Positions 34,375 to 44,292 of a stretch of DNA of 64,000 nt are shown here, one piece after another. The DNA is from an uncultured Eubacteriales bacterium. Lineage in GTDB: Bacteria > Bacillota > Clostridia > Christensenellales > Aristaeellaceae. Position 1 is the stretch's first letter. Every line of letters begins with the position of its first letter. Made by a program: the position numbers and the translations under genes. The notes below the pieces were generated by a model. The model saw only the letters and a program-made list of their open reading frames with translations, did no database searches and was not told the origin of the DNA. Location: positions 235,246-299,245 of the forward strand of contig CADBKQ010000004.1 in NCBI GenBank assembly GCA_902795275.1, read 5' to 3'.

Positions 34375-34617
34375 ATGAACGGAAAGCTGAACGACCGGGA
34401 TGCGAAATGTCCGTTTTTTTCCTATCACATGCGGGAAAGCATCACCTGCGAAAGCCTGATTCCCGATACGCGCGCGAAGATCGTCTTTGGCAAGCCCAAG
34501 GAAAAGAAGCTGCATTACAACCTGTTCTGCTGCTTCAAGTATGAAAACTGCGAGATGTACCGGGCCATCATGAAAACCTATGAGGAGGACGAGGAAAAGG
34601 GGGACTCTCAATTGTAG
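34375..34617 (+). CDS. Small Cys-rich phage-associated protein
   Basis: 80 residues. Cysteines are spaced as CPFF (residue 12), TCESL (25), LFCCF (about 51-52) and NCEMY (about 59), suggesting a zinc site. Similar Cys-rich proteins are often seen directly upstream of phage terminase genes in Clostridia; the function is unknown. ACGGAGGGAAG precedes the ATG. First gene of the packaging module, 37 bases before the small-terminase start. Confidence 0.7.
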   Translation: MNGKLNDRDAKCPFFSYHMRESITCESLIPDTRAKIVFGKPKEKKLHYNLFCCFKYENCEMYRAIMKTYEEDEEKGDSQL

Positions 34618-34654
34618 GGCGATTCTGGGAAAATAGCACGGGAGGTGAACCGCA

Positions 34655-35194
34655 TTGTGTTCAGAAACAGATAAGCTGAAAGCAAAAGAACGGTATATGG
34701 CCGAAGGCCTGTCGCTCAAAAAACTGTCGGAAGAAACCGGCGTCAAGTATTCCACGCTGAAAACCTGGTGCCGGAAGGAGGGCTGGGCGGAAGAAAAGGC
34801 GTCCGTTGAAAACAGGGCGTTCAAGAAAGCCGCGGTCAAGGCGGTGAACAAAAAGGCGCGGGAGCTGTGCAAGCTGCTGGAAGCGTCGGACGAGCTGGAA
34901 AAGGCCCTGCTGCTGGCGGCGAAAGCCTTCTCCGCCTACCTGGAGGGAGAGGGCGGCAGCGAAATCCTCACCGACAAAAAGACCTGGGCGGACAACCTGA
35001 ACCACATCGTAGCGGCCATCGGCAAGCAGGCGGAGACCCGGATGATGCTCTCCGGCATCATGGCCAAGGACGAGGAAGAAAAGATCGCCCTCATGCGCCG
35101 GAAGCAGAGCCTGGAGGAACGCAAGGAAATGCAGGACGCCGCGGGGGGCATGGCCATCGTGATGGATGGGGAGACGGAGGAGCTTGCCGAATGA
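34655..35194 (+). CDS. Phage terminase small subunit-like protein
   Basis: 179 residues. The N terminus has a helix-turn-helix (EGLSLKKLSEETGVKYSTLKTWCRKEGW) that would bind the packaging site. The central part is helical with a predicted coiled coil (EEEKIALMRRKQSLEERKEM). TTG at 34655 is the start, preceded by GGGAGGTG at good spacing. Together with the adjoining large subunit, it fits TerS. Confidence 0.78.
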   Translation: MCSETDKLKAKERYMAEGLSLKKLSEETGVKYSTLKTWCRKEGWAEEKASVENRAFKKAAVKAVNKKARELCKLLEASDELEKALLLAAKAFSAYLEGEGGSEILTDKKTWADNLNHIVAAIGKQAETRMMLSGIMAKDEEEKIALMRRKQSLEERKEMQDAAGGMAIVMDGETEELAE

Positions 35195-35200
35195 TTCGGC

Positions 35201-35321
35201 AGGTAGGAGGTAGGAAGTAGGAGGTAGGAAGTGTGAAATGTGAAATGAATTCTGCCGGATAGGAAGCGTGAACAAAATGGAAACAAAGAATAACCTCCTA
35301 CCTTCTGCCTCCTGCCTCCAC
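35201..35321. repeat. Heptad inverted-repeat element D (AGGTAGG family), between terS and terL
   Basis: Left array AGGTAGG, AGGTAGG, AAGTAGG, AGGTAGG, AAGTGTG, AAATGTG, AAATGAA (35201-35249), drifting along its length. Right array CCTCCTA, CCTTCTG, CCTCCTG, CCTCCAC (35294-35321). The spacer is about 44 bases. The right arm is read through as the N-terminal residues LLPSASCLHTL of the terminase large subunit. Confidence 0.8.
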
Positions 35322-36704
35322 ACCTTGAAAATGCCCCCTCCCAACCCCCGCCAGCGTCTCTTCTTCCGGGCGAAGCAGAAATACGTGATCTTCGGCGGGG
35401 CGCGGGGCGGGGGAAAGAGCTGGGCGGTGCGGTGGAAAGCGGTGCTGATGTGCTGCAAGTATCCGGGCAGCCGGGTGCTGATCATGCGCAGGAGCTACCC
35501 GGAACTGCTGGCCAACCACATTAACCCACTGAAAAGCCTGCTGTATGGTTTTGCGGATTACAACGGCACCGAGCACGAATTCCGCTTCCCCAACGGCAGC
35601 ACGATCAAATTCATGTACTGCGCCAACGACGACGACCTGCTGAACATCCAGGGCCACGAGTACGACGTGATCTGCATCGACGAGGCCACGCAGATGACGG
35701 AATACCAAATCAAGACCATCGCCGCCTGCGTGCGCGGGGTGAACGCCTTCCCCAAGCGGCTGTACATGACCTGCAACCCCGGGGGAAAGGGACACCAGTA
35801 CATCAAGCGTCTCAAGGAACGCAAGTTCCGGGACGGGGAAAAGCCGGAGGATTACGTGTTCATCCAGTCCCTGGTGACGGACAACGCGGCGCTGATGCGG
35901 GAGCAGCCGGACTACATCGAGCAATTGAAGGCCCTGCCGCCCAAGATGCGGGACGCCTGGCTGTACGGCAACTGGGACATTTACGAAGGCCAGTTCTTCG
36001 AGGAGTTTACCGACAATCCCGAGCATTACGGGGACAAGCGCTTCACCCACGTGATTGCGCCCTTCGCGCCGCCGCCCGGCTGGAAAATCTACCGCTCCTT
36101 CGACTGGGGCTACGCCCGGCCCTTTTCCTGCGCCTGGTGGGCGGTGGACTACGACGGGGTGGTTTACCGCATCCTGGAGCTGTACGGCTGCCGCAAGGAT
36201 CAGGACGGCAGAGACATTCCCAACGAGGGCGTCAAGTGGGTGGACGACAAAATCTTTTCGGAGATCGCCCGGATGGAGCGGGAGCATCCCTGGCTGGCGG
36301 GCAAATCCATTCAGGGCGTGGCCGACCCCAGCATCTGGGCGGGCGAGGAAAGCGGCGTCAGCCGGTACGACGCGGCGGTAAAGCATCGGGTGTATTTCGA
36401 GAAGGGCAACAACGACCGCATTCCCGGCTGGATGCAGTGTCATTACCGCCTGAGCTTTGACAAGAACGGCTACCCCATGATGTACGTGTTCAAGACCTGC
36501 GAAGCCTTCGTCCGCACCATCCCGCTGCTGTGCTACGACCCGCACACGGCGGAAGACCTGGACAGCAGCCAGGAGGACCACGCGGCGGACGAGTGGCGCT
36601 ACTTCTGCATGACCAATCCCATCCAGCCCCAGCCGGAACAGCGAAAGACGGACATTGGCTTTGACCCGCTGAATCAATTCACAAGGAGGAGAATGAAAAA
36701 ATGA
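35268..36704 (+). CDS. Phage terminase large subunit
   Basis: DNA-packaging motor ATPase and nuclease, about 478 residues. Walker A is GGARGGGKSW, Walker B VICIDEATQ, with coupling motif MTCNPGGKGH. Nuclease acidic residues are in RSFDWGYARP, VADPSIW and HAADEWRY. The frame opens with GTG at 35268 and an ATG at 35277, both poorly served by ribosome sites, and the first about 20 residues come from heptad element D. The ATG at 35331 (MPPPNPRQRLFF) matches where TerL homologues begin but lacks a Shine-Dalgarno. The stop overlaps the portal start by 4 bases. Confidence 0.92.
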   Translation: MNKMETKNNLLPSASCLHTLKMPPPNPRQRLFFRAKQKYVIFGGARGGGKSWAVRWKAVLMCCKYPGSRVLIMRRSYPELLANHINPLKSLLYGFADYNGTEHEFRFPNGSTIKFMYCANDDDLLNIQGHEYDVICIDEATQMTEYQIKTIAACVRGVNAFPKRLYMTCNPGGKGHQYIKRLKERKFRDGEKPEDYVFIQSLVTDNAALMREQPDYIEQLKALPPKMRDAWLYGNWDIYEGQFFEEFTDNPEHYGDKRFTHVIAPFAPPPGWKIYRSFDWGYARPFSCAWWAVDYDGVVYRILELYGCRKDQDGRDIPNEGVKWVDDKIFSEIARMEREHPWLAGKSIQGVADPSIWAGEESGVSRYDAAVKHRVYFEKGNNDRIPGWMQCHYRLSFDKNGYPMMYVFKTCEAFVRTIPLLCYDPHTAEDLDSSQEDHAADEWRYFCMTNPIQPQPEQRKTDIGFDPLNQFTRRRMKK

Positions 36705-38548
36705 ACGAATGGACGACACCTCACCAGTCGAAAATGACCCCGGAGAGGATTCTGGAAGCCGGCAAGACCCTGAAAAAGTACAAGGCGGGCAAGGCCCGGC
36801 TGGAAGCCCGGCTGATTGCCGACGAGCAGTGGTGGAAGGGCCACGCCTGGGACACCATGCGGGAGCAGGGCAATCCCGGCGCGGCGAAGCGCTCCACCAA
36901 ATGGCTGGTGAACGTGATCATGGGCAAACATTCCGACATGATGGACGCTTACCCCGAGCCGGTCATCCTGCCCCGGGAGCAGGGCGACGAGGAGGAGGCC
37001 CGCCGCCTCACCAGCATCCTGCCGGTGGTGCTGGAGCAGAACCGCTTCGAGGAAGTGTACAGCAAGCAAGCCTGGGAAAAGAACAAACACGGCACCGGCG
37101 TGTACGCCATCTACTGGGACAGCGGCAAATGGAACGGTCTGGGCGACGTGACGGTCTGCGGTGTCGACCTGGCCAACCTGTTCTGGGAGCCGGGCATCGA
37201 GGACATCCAGCAGAGCCGCAACGTGTTCCTGGTGTCGGTGATGGACGGGGAAACGCTGACGCAGCGCTATCCGCAGCTGAAAAACGCCAACCTGCAAACG
37301 GACTTCACCCTGCCCCAGTACCGCACTGAGGACGCCAGCGGCAAGGCAGGAAAAGCCATGGTGGTGGACTGGTATTACCACACCTACGAAGGCGGCGTGA
37401 AAACCCTGCAATACTGCAAATTCGTGGGGGACACGGTGCTCTATGCCAGCGAGGACGACCCGGCGCTGCAAGGGACGGGCTGGTACGCCGACGGGGAATA
37501 TCCCTTCGTGCTGGACGTGCTGTTCCCCCAGAAGGAAAGCCCGGCGGGCTGGGGCTACATTGACCTGGGAAAAGACACCCAGGAGGAAATCGACCTGATG
37601 AACCAGGCTATCACCATCAACGCCCAGGCCGGGGCCATTCCCCGCTACTTCCGCCGCCGGGACAGCGCCATCAACCTGGAGCAGTTTTTGGATTTCACCA
37701 GCCCGGTGATCGAGGTGGAGGGCGGTCTCAGTGACACGGACATGGTGCCGGTGCAGCATTATCCCCTGGACGGCGCGTATGTGCAGCACTTGAACAACAA
37801 GATCGAGGAGCTGAAACAGACCTGCGGCAATCACGACGTTTCCAACGGCATCACCTCCGGCGTCACCGCCGCCAGCGGCATTGCCGCCCAGATGGAGGCC
37901 GCGGGCCGCACCAGCCGCGACGGCAACCGCGGCACCTACCGGGCGTACAGCCGCGTGCTGGAAAAGGTGATCGAGCGCATCCGGCAGTTCTACGACGTGC
38001 CCCGCACCTTCCGCATCCTGGGCGAAAACGCCGCTTATGAGTTCGTCCATTATGACAATTCGGGCCTGGTGATGCAGCCCAATCCGCCCCTGGCCGGGCT
38101 GGACATGGGATGGCGCAAGCCGGTGTTCGATATCCAGGTCAGCGCCCAGAAGCAGAACGCCTACAGCAAGATGGCACAGAACGAGCTGGCCTTGCAGCTG
38201 CTGGGCGCGGGCGTGTTCAATCCGCAGCTGAGCGAGCAGAGCGCCATGCTTTTGTCCCTGATGGACTTCAGCAAGAAGGACGAACTGCTGCGGAACATTC
38301 AGCAGCAGGCGCTTTCCCGGCAGATGCTGGCCATGTGGCAGAATATGGCCATCGAGCTGGCCCAGCGTTACGAGCCCGACACCGCCGAGCGCATGGCCAT
38401 GGCGATCATGAGCGCGGCGGGGCAGGTGATTGCGGGCAAAGAGCCAGGCAAAGATATTCCTGACATGACGGAGATCGCCGACCCCGGCAACACCAAGCCC
38501 ATGCAGCGCGCCCGGGAATACGCCCGGGAGGTCAGCCAGCCGGAATAA
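36701..38548 (+). CDS. Phage portal protein
   Basis: 615 residues. In tailed phages the portal forms the ring through which TerL pumps DNA. Portal-type features are the N-terminal WW-rich helix, the segment IDLGKDTQEEIDLMNQAITIN, the GITSGVTAASGIAAQMEAAGR segment just before the long helix, and a helical C terminus ending in Gln/Met-rich repeats. ATG 36701 overlaps the TerL stop and follows AAGGAGG. No head protease, capsid or tail gene follows; repeats and a host promoter come next. Confidence 0.88.
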   Translation: MNEWTTPHQSKMTPERILEAGKTLKKYKAGKARLEARLIADEQWWKGHAWDTMREQGNPGAAKRSTKWLVNVIMGKHSDMMDAYPEPVILPREQGDEEEARRLTSILPVVLEQNRFEEVYSKQAWEKNKHGTGVYAIYWDSGKWNGLGDVTVCGVDLANLFWEPGIEDIQQSRNVFLVSVMDGETLTQRYPQLKNANLQTDFTLPQYRTEDASGKAGKAMVVDWYYHTYEGGVKTLQYCKFVGDTVLYASEDDPALQGTGWYADGEYPFVLDVLFPQKESPAGWGYIDLGKDTQEEIDLMNQAITINAQAGAIPRYFRRRDSAINLEQFLDFTSPVIEVEGGLSDTDMVPVQHYPLDGAYVQHLNNKIEELKQTCGNHDVSNGITSGVTAASGIAAQMEAAGRTSRDGNRGTYRAYSRVLEKVIERIRQFYDVPRTFRILGENAAYEFVHYDNSGLVMQPNPPLAGLDMGWRKPVFDIQVSAQKQNAYSKMAQNELALQLLGAGVFNPQLSEQSAMLLSLMDFSKKDELLRNIQQQALSRQMLAMWQNMAIELAQRYEPDTAERMAMAIMSAAGQVIAGKEPGKDIPDMTEIADPGNTKPMQRAREYAREVSQPE

Positions 38549-38606
38549 ACGGAATAACTTTTTCAGAGCGACCTTCTTTGACAAGGGTTACGATCCGGAT
38601 ATTTCT

Positions 38607-38663
38607 GGGGGAACCGCTCTTTGGCGTCCAAAGAGCGGTTCCCCCAGGCCCCTTCCGAGAAAG
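38607..38663 (+). repeat. GGGGGAACC palindrome, copy 2
   Basis: GGGGGAACCGCTCTTTGG, spacer GCGT.., CCAAAGAGCGGTTCCCCC (38607-38645), then tail CCCCTTCCGAGAAAG. It faces copy 3 across about 60 AT-rich bases. The interval 38549-38944 otherwise holds only a promoter. Confidence 0.8.
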
Positions 38664-38720
38664 ACGATTAAAAACACATTTTCCAACAAATATTCAAATA
38701 ATACGGAATGATATTATTAT

Positions 38721-38781
38721 TGCTTTCTTGGAAGGGGGGTGGGGGGAACCATTCTTTGGCATCCAAAGAATGGTTCCCCCC
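38721..38781 (-). repeat. GGGGGAACC palindrome, copy 3 (inverted)
   Basis: GGGGGGAACCATTCTTTGG with CCAAAGAATGGTTCCCCCC (38741-38781). The tail motif, here CTTTCTTGGAAGGGGGG, is on the left, so the element is reversed relative to copy 2. Paired changes in the stem (CCGCTC to CCATTC, and the matching arm) keep the pairing. Confidence 0.8.
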
Positions 38782-38850
38782 AAAAAACTTTTCTTTACCT
38801 GAATAGTAACTGCCAGGGAGGCCGTTTTTCTGGCACACTTCTTCCCATGG

Positions 38851-38879
38851 TTGACATTTCGGGGAAAATCAGGTATGAT
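38851..38879 (+). promoter_or_regulatory. Promoter of the kinase gene
   Basis: TTGACA (38851-38856), 17 bases, TATGAT (38874-38879), about 60 bases before ATG 38945. Confidence 0.7.
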
Positions 38880-38944
38880 ATGCAGGTGATTTTATTATAA
38901 ATACCGAGTGCCTCCGGGCATCAAAATCAAAGCGAGGGAAAAGC

Positions 38945-40075
38945 ATGGATCAGCAAATGGCGCGCAAATTGCAGCAGGTAGGGGAAGGGTTTCATATCAG
39001 AGGGCCGTTTTTCTCCTACGAGGAAGTGAGCCAGGGCAACGTGAACCGGACGTTCAAAGCCAATTACGTCCGCGACGACGGCACCGGCATGGCGGTGATC
39101 AAGTCCTATCTGGTGCAGCGGGTGAACACCTACGCGTTCCGCAATCCTATTCAGCTGATGGAGAATATCGACCTGGTCACGGAATACATCCGGAAAAAGC
39201 AGCCGGATAAAGTCAGCCTGCATTATCACCACACCGGCGAGGAGGACGGCCGGAAAACCTATCTGATGGACGAGGACGGCAGCTTCTGGCGCATCTGCAA
39301 TTATGTGCCCTCCGTCACGTTCGACACCTGCGACGACCTGCGCGTGGTGCGCAACGCCGGCGAAGCCTTCGGCGAGTTCCAGATGGTACTCAGCGACTTT
39401 GACGCCAGCCGCCTGTTTTACACCATCCCCGATTTCCACAACACCCGCAAGCGCTACGAAACCCTGATTCAGGACGCGGAGGCCGACCCCTGCGGCCGGG
39501 TGGCGGAAGTGAAGGAAGAACTGGCGTGGCTCCTGTCCGTGCAGGATCAGGCGTGCAAGCTCACCGATATGTATAACGCCGGCCAGCTGCCCCTGCGCGT
39601 GACCCACAACGACACCAAGATCAACAACGTGCTGTTTGACACGGACACCCATGACGCCCTGGTGGTCGTCGATCTGGACACGGTGATGCCCGGCTTGGTG
39701 GGCCACGATTTCGGCGACGCCATCCGCTTTGCCGCCAACTTTGTGGAGGAGGACGCGGCGGAATATGGCAAAGCGGGCATCAACCTGAACATCTTCTGGG
39801 CGTTCGCGGAGGGCTTTCTGAAGTACACCGCCAAGACCCTCACGGAAAACGAAATCGCCACCCTGGGCCTGTCCTGCTTCGTGCTGGCCTGCGAGCTGGC
39901 CACCCGCTTCCTGGACGACTACATCAACGGCGATAAGTATTTCAACGTCAAAAAGGATAAGCACAATCTGGTGCGCACCCGCTGCCAGATCGCCCTGGCC
40001 AAGGACATGCTGGAGAAAATGGGCGCCATGCAGGCCATCGTGAACGAATGCGCCCGGAAGTACCGGGAGGCGTAA
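38945..40075 (+). CDS. APH-family kinase, N-acetylhexosamine 1-kinase-like
   Basis: 376-residue small-molecule kinase of the aminoglycoside-phosphotransferase fold. It resembles NahK, which phosphorylates GalNAc/GlcNAc at C1. N-terminal nucleotide loop SQGNVNRTFKA. Catalytic loop THNDTKINNVLFD with the Asp base. Metal-binding VVDLDTVMPG, then HDFGDAIRFAAN. These last segments are close to the NahK pattern. No GNB/LNB phosphorylase or galT partner adjoins, so the substrate is open. GCGAGGGAAAAGC precedes the ATG. Confidence 0.82.
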   Translation: MDQQMARKLQQVGEGFHIRGPFFSYEEVSQGNVNRTFKANYVRDDGTGMAVIKSYLVQRVNTYAFRNPIQLMENIDLVTEYIRKKQPDKVSLHYHHTGEEDGRKTYLMDEDGSFWRICNYVPSVTFDTCDDLRVVRNAGEAFGEFQMVLSDFDASRLFYTIPDFHNTRKRYETLIQDAEADPCGRVAEVKEELAWLLSVQDQACKLTDMYNAGQLPLRVTHNDTKINNVLFDTDTHDALVVVDLDTVMPGLVGHDFGDAIRFAANFVEEDAAEYGKAGINLNIFWAFAEGFLKYTAKTLTENEIATLGLSCFVLACELATRFLDDYINGDKYFNVKKDKHNLVRTRCQIALAKDMLEKMGAMQAIVNECARKYREA

Positions 40076-40094
40076 GAGCACGCAGCCGGAAAAT

Positions 40095-40143
40095 GATCGG
40101 GATGACGTTTTTTGAAAGAAAACGCGCCGCCCGATCTTTTTTT
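40095..40143 (+). terminator. Terminator after the kinase gene
   Basis: GATCGGG...CCCGATC with partial inner pairing, followed by seven T. Confidence 0.65.
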
Positions 40144-40147
40144 GTGC

Positions 40148-40176
40148 TTGTAACGCGGGTTTTTCCATGCTATAAT
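40148..40176 (+). promoter_or_regulatory. Promoter of the methyltransferase gene
   Basis: TTGTAA (40148-40153), 17 bases, TATAAT (40171-40176). Confidence 0.65.
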
Positions 40177-40213
40177 CAAAACTGGGATTTTCCCGCGAGC
40201 GAGGAGGAAGCGT

Positions 40214-41071
40214 ATGTTTCTTGCCAACGGATGGAAGGATTTTGAAGTGCTGGATACCGGCGGAGGGGAAAAGCTGGAGCGCTGGGGGGACATTATCCTT
40301 GCCCGGCCCGACCCGCAGGTGATCTGGCCCCGGGAGAATGACCGGCTCTGGCAAAAGGCCCAGGCCCATTACACCCGCAGTGAGCGGGGCGGCGGCGCGT
40401 GGGATTTCAGGGAAAAGCTGCCGGACAGGTGGGTGATTGCCTACCGGGATTTGAAGTTTTACGTGCGGCCCACGGGCTTCAAGCATACGGGGCTCTTCCC
40501 CGAACAGGCGGCGAACTGGGACGCCATGGCAGGCATGATTTCAAAGCGGCCCGGGGCGAAGGTGCTGAACCTGTTCGCCTACACCGGCGGCGCGTCCCTG
40601 GCCTGCGCGGCGGCGGGGGCGCACGTGACCCACGTGGACGCGGCGAAGGGTATGGTGCTCTGGGCCAAGGAAAACCGGGAGCTCTCCGGCCTGCCGGAGA
40701 CCAGCTTCCGCTTTATTGTGGAGGACGCCTTGGCTTTCGTGAAGCGGGAGATCCGGCGCGGCAGCAAATACGACGGCGTGGTGATGGACCCGCCCAGCTA
40801 TGGCCGCGGACCCACGGGCGAAGTGTGGAAGCTGGAAAACGAGCTGTTCAACCTGGTGGACACCTGCGCCGGGGTGCTGTCCGACGATCCGCTGTTCTTT
40901 TTCATCAACAGCTACACCACCGGCTTCCAGCCCGCCGTGCTGCAAAATATCCTGCAAAAGACCGTCGCCCGGAAATACGGCGGCGAGATCGACTCCGAGG
41001 AACTCTGCCTCCCCGTCCGTTCCGGCGGCGTGCTGCCCTGCGGGGCCACGGGGAGATGGATCAGTAAATAG
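40214..41071 (+). CDS. Class I SAM-dependent methyltransferase, RlmI/RlmK-like
   Basis: 285 residues. Likely a 23S rRNA cytosine-C5 or guanine-N7 methyltransferase, judged from the SAM motif KVLNLFAYTGGASLACAAAGA, the acidic motif VDAAKGMVLWAKEN and the catalytic segment VMDPPSYGRGP. It lacks the N-terminal PUA domain of RlmI, so it belongs to the shorter family often labelled class I SAM methyltransferase. GAGGAGG precedes ATG 40214. The precise target is not deduced. Confidence 0.85.
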   Translation: MFLANGWKDFEVLDTGGGEKLERWGDIILARPDPQVIWPRENDRLWQKAQAHYTRSERGGGAWDFREKLPDRWVIAYRDLKFYVRPTGFKHTGLFPEQAANWDAMAGMISKRPGAKVLNLFAYTGGASLACAAAGAHVTHVDAAKGMVLWAKENRELSGLPETSFRFIVEDALAFVKREIRRGSKYDGVVMDPPSYGRGPTGEVWKLENELFNLVDTCAGVLSDDPLFFFINSYTTGFQPAVLQNILQKTVARKYGGEIDSEELCLPVRSGGVLPCGATGRWISK

Positions 41072-41189
41072 AGGTAGGAAGTAGGAGGTAGGAGGTTTTA
41101 TCGTGCTAATGCTTTTGATACAATCCGGCTTGCCTTTTGTATCAAACTATATTAACCTCCTACCTCCTACCTAAATAACCTTCTACCTT
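41072..41189. repeat. Heptad inverted-repeat element E (AGGTAGG family)
   Basis: Left array AGGTAGG, AAGTAGG, AGGTAGG (41072-41092). Right array CCTCCTA, CCTCCTA, CCTAAAT, then ACCTTCTACCT (41156-41188). The spacer contains its own stem, GATACAA with TTGTATC (about 41117-41143). It begins directly after the methyltransferase stop codon. Confidence 0.85.
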
Positions 41190-41221
41190 GACACAGAATG
41201 ATTATTTGAAAGAGGGATACC

Positions 41222-41953
41222 ATGAATACGCCCACCATTTTATACGAAGATAACCACCTGATCGTGGCGGTGAAGCCGCAGAACCTGCTGACCCAGGGGG
41301 ACGAATCCAAGGATGAAAACCTGCTGGATCAGATCAAGGAATACGTGAAGGAAAAATACAACAAGCCCGGCGAAGCGTACATCGGCCTGGTGCACCGGAT
41401 GGACCGTCCCGTGGGCGGGCTGCTGGTGTTCGCCCGCACCAGCAAGGCGGCGGCGCGGCTGAGTGAACAGGTGAAGGTGCATGAGCTGAACCGGCAGTAC
41501 GTGGCGATTGTGGAAGGGGAGACCCCCGACCGCTTCACCTACGTGGACTATCTGGCGAAGGACCCGGAAAAGAACATGGTGACGGTTCTGCCCTCGTATC
41601 TCAAATTGCAGGGCAAGGAAGCCGTTCTCCACGGCCGCACGGTGGCCCACCGGGACGGCCTGAGCCTGGTCGCCATTCAGCTGGAAACGGGCCGGGCGCA
41701 CCAGATTCGGGTGCAAATGCAGCATGCGGGCCATCCCCTCTGGGGCGACCACCGCTACGGCAACGGCAAGGGCAAGGAGCAGATCGCCCTGTGGGGCATG
41801 CGGCTTTCCTTCGCCCACCCCATCACCAAGGATCAAATGCTGTTCATCGCCCCCACGCCGGAGGAAAAGCCCTGGCTGTTCTTCGAGCGCGAGCTCAAGG
41901 GTCTGGAAACCATCTGGCCCCAGATCAAGCCGGCGATGCAAGAAAGCGAATAG
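41222..41953 (+). CDS. RluA-family pseudouridine synthase
   Basis: 243 residues. Converts uridine to pseudouridine in rRNA or tRNA. The catalytic aspartate is in HRMDRPVGGLLVFART, and the family motif GRAHQIRVQMQHAGHPLWGD follows. There is no S4 domain at the N terminus, unlike RluD, so it belongs to the shorter RluA/RluC-like group. AGAGGGATACC precedes ATG 41222. A heptad element lies on each side of the gene. Confidence 0.9.
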   Translation: MNTPTILYEDNHLIVAVKPQNLLTQGDESKDENLLDQIKEYVKEKYNKPGEAYIGLVHRMDRPVGGLLVFARTSKAAARLSEQVKVHELNRQYVAIVEGETPDRFTYVDYLAKDPEKNMVTVLPSYLKLQGKEAVLHGRTVAHRDGLSLVAIQLETGRAHQIRVQMQHAGHPLWGDHRYGNGKGKEQIALWGMRLSFAHPITKDQMLFIAPTPEEKPWLFFERELKGLETIWPQIKPAMQESE

Positions 41954-42026
41954 TTCCAAGTTCTAAGTTCTAAGCTTAGAATGACGAACACTCTTTCGCT
42001 TAGAACTTAGAACTAAGAACTTAGAA
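41954..42026. repeat. Heptad inverted-repeat element F (TTCTAAG family)
   Basis: Left array TTCCAAG, TTCTAAG, TTCTAAG (41954-41974). Right array CTTAGAA, CTTAGAA, CTAAGAA, CTTAGAA (41999-42026). The spacer is about 24 bases. It starts one base after the pseudouridine synthase stop and ends 36 bases before tgt. Confidence 0.85.
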
Positions 42027-42059
42027 CGAAAAGCATTGAACTCAATCATGGAGAAATAA

Positions 42060-43190
<1,131 letters not shown>

Positions 43191-43199
43191 ATTTATTGC

Positions 43200-43270
43200 G
43201 GGGGAACCGCTCTTTGGGGGCCAAAGAGCGGTTCCCCCCGCACCCCCTTCCGAGAAAGCCATAAAGGGGA
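43200..43270 (+). repeat. GGGGGAACC palindrome, copy 4
   Basis: GGGGGAACCGCTCTTTGG, GGG, CCAAAGAGCGGTTCCCCC (about 43200-43238), then tail CCCCTTCCGAGAAAGCC and ATAAAGGGG. It lies 10 bases after the tgt stop. Confidence 0.8.
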
Positions 43271-43311
43271 AAAATAGATTATTCTTCTAAAACACATGGA
43301 GGTTCGGGCTT

Positions 43312-44271
43312 ATGGAATACCGTTCCATCCCCCAGGTCAGGCTGCCGGTGTCCAGGATCATCATGGGCTGCGCGTCGGACGGGTTCAACGGCGGGAAGAA
43401 CCAAAACGACCTGCTGGACGCCGCCCTGGCCGCGGGCATCAACACCCTGGACACCGCCCGGGTCTACGCCCAGTCCGAGCGGGTGATCGGGCAATGGCTG
43501 GGGAAGCACCGGGACGAAGTGGTGCTGATTACGAAATGCGCCCATCCCTCCCTGCTGCATCCCATGCGCCTGACGGAACGCGACATCCGCAAGGACTGCG
43601 AAACCTCACTGCGGGAGCTGGGCACGGACAGGATCGACATTTATCTTCTGCACCGGGACCATCCCTCCGTGGAGCCGGGTGTCCTGATCGAGATCATGAA
43701 CGCCCTGAAAGCGGAGGGAAAGATCGACGCTTTCGGCGCGTCCAACTGGACGTATGAGCGCTTCCGCCAGGCGCAGGAATACGCGGAGAAGCACAGTCTG
43801 GTTCCCTTCTCCGTTTCCAGCCCGCATTACAGCCTGGCCCGCCAGCAGGCCGACCCCTACGGCGGGGGCTGCGTGTCCCTCACTGGGAACGAAAACGCCG
43901 CCGCCCGCCGCTGGTACGCCGAAACCCAGACCCCTGTGTTCGCCTATTCCAGCCTGGGCCGCGGCCTTTTGTCCGGCAAATTAAAAAGCGCGGACGCTGC
44001 CCGCGCGGGAAAAGTGCTGGATGTGTTCGCCATGAAGGGCTACGGCTGCAAGGACAATTTTGAGCGCCTCGCCCGCTGCGAGGAACTGGCCGCCCAGAAG
44101 GGCTGCACCGTGGCGCAAATTGCCATGGCCTGGCTCTACGCCCAGCCGATCAACACCTTCGCCATCGTCACCATGTCCTCTCCCGCCCGGATTCAGGAAA
44201 ACATCGAAGCGCTGTCCCTGAACCTCACAGAGGAGGAACGCCGGTATTTGAACCTTGACAAAACTGTTTAA
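43312..44271 (+). CDS. Aldo/keto reductase
   Basis: NADPH-dependent oxidoreductase of 319 residues. Catalytic tetrad: Asp and Tyr in LDTARVYAQSE, Lys in LITKCAHP, His in YLLHRDHPS. Near the cofactor site, FAYSSLGRGLLSGKL is followed by TMSSPARIQENIEAL. GGAGGTTCGGGCTT precedes ATG 43312. Monocistronic by position; substrate unknown. Confidence 0.9.
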   Translation: MEYRSIPQVRLPVSRIIMGCASDGFNGGKNQNDLLDAALAAGINTLDTARVYAQSERVIGQWLGKHRDEVVLITKCAHPSLLHPMRLTERDIRKDCETSLRELGTDRIDIYLLHRDHPSVEPGVLIEIMNALKAEGKIDAFGASNWTYERFRQAQEYAEKHSLVPFSVSSPHYSLARQQADPYGGGCVSLTGNENAAARRWYAETQTPVFAYSSLGRGLLSGKLKSADAARAGKVLDVFAMKGYGCKDNFERLARCEELAAQKGCTVAQIAMAWLYAQPINTFAIVTMSSPARIQENIEALSLNLTEEERRYLNLDKTV

Positions 44272-44292
44272 AGAACATCTTAAGTTATAAAA

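Noticed and set aside
35201..35321. Heptad arrays considered as a CRISPR array
   Set aside because: Units are 7 bases without spacers between them, and arms are inverted; no cas gene is in view.
34304..38548. Calling the phage genes a complete prophage
   Set aside because: No integrase, lysis, capsid or tail gene is found on either side; host genes flank the module directly.
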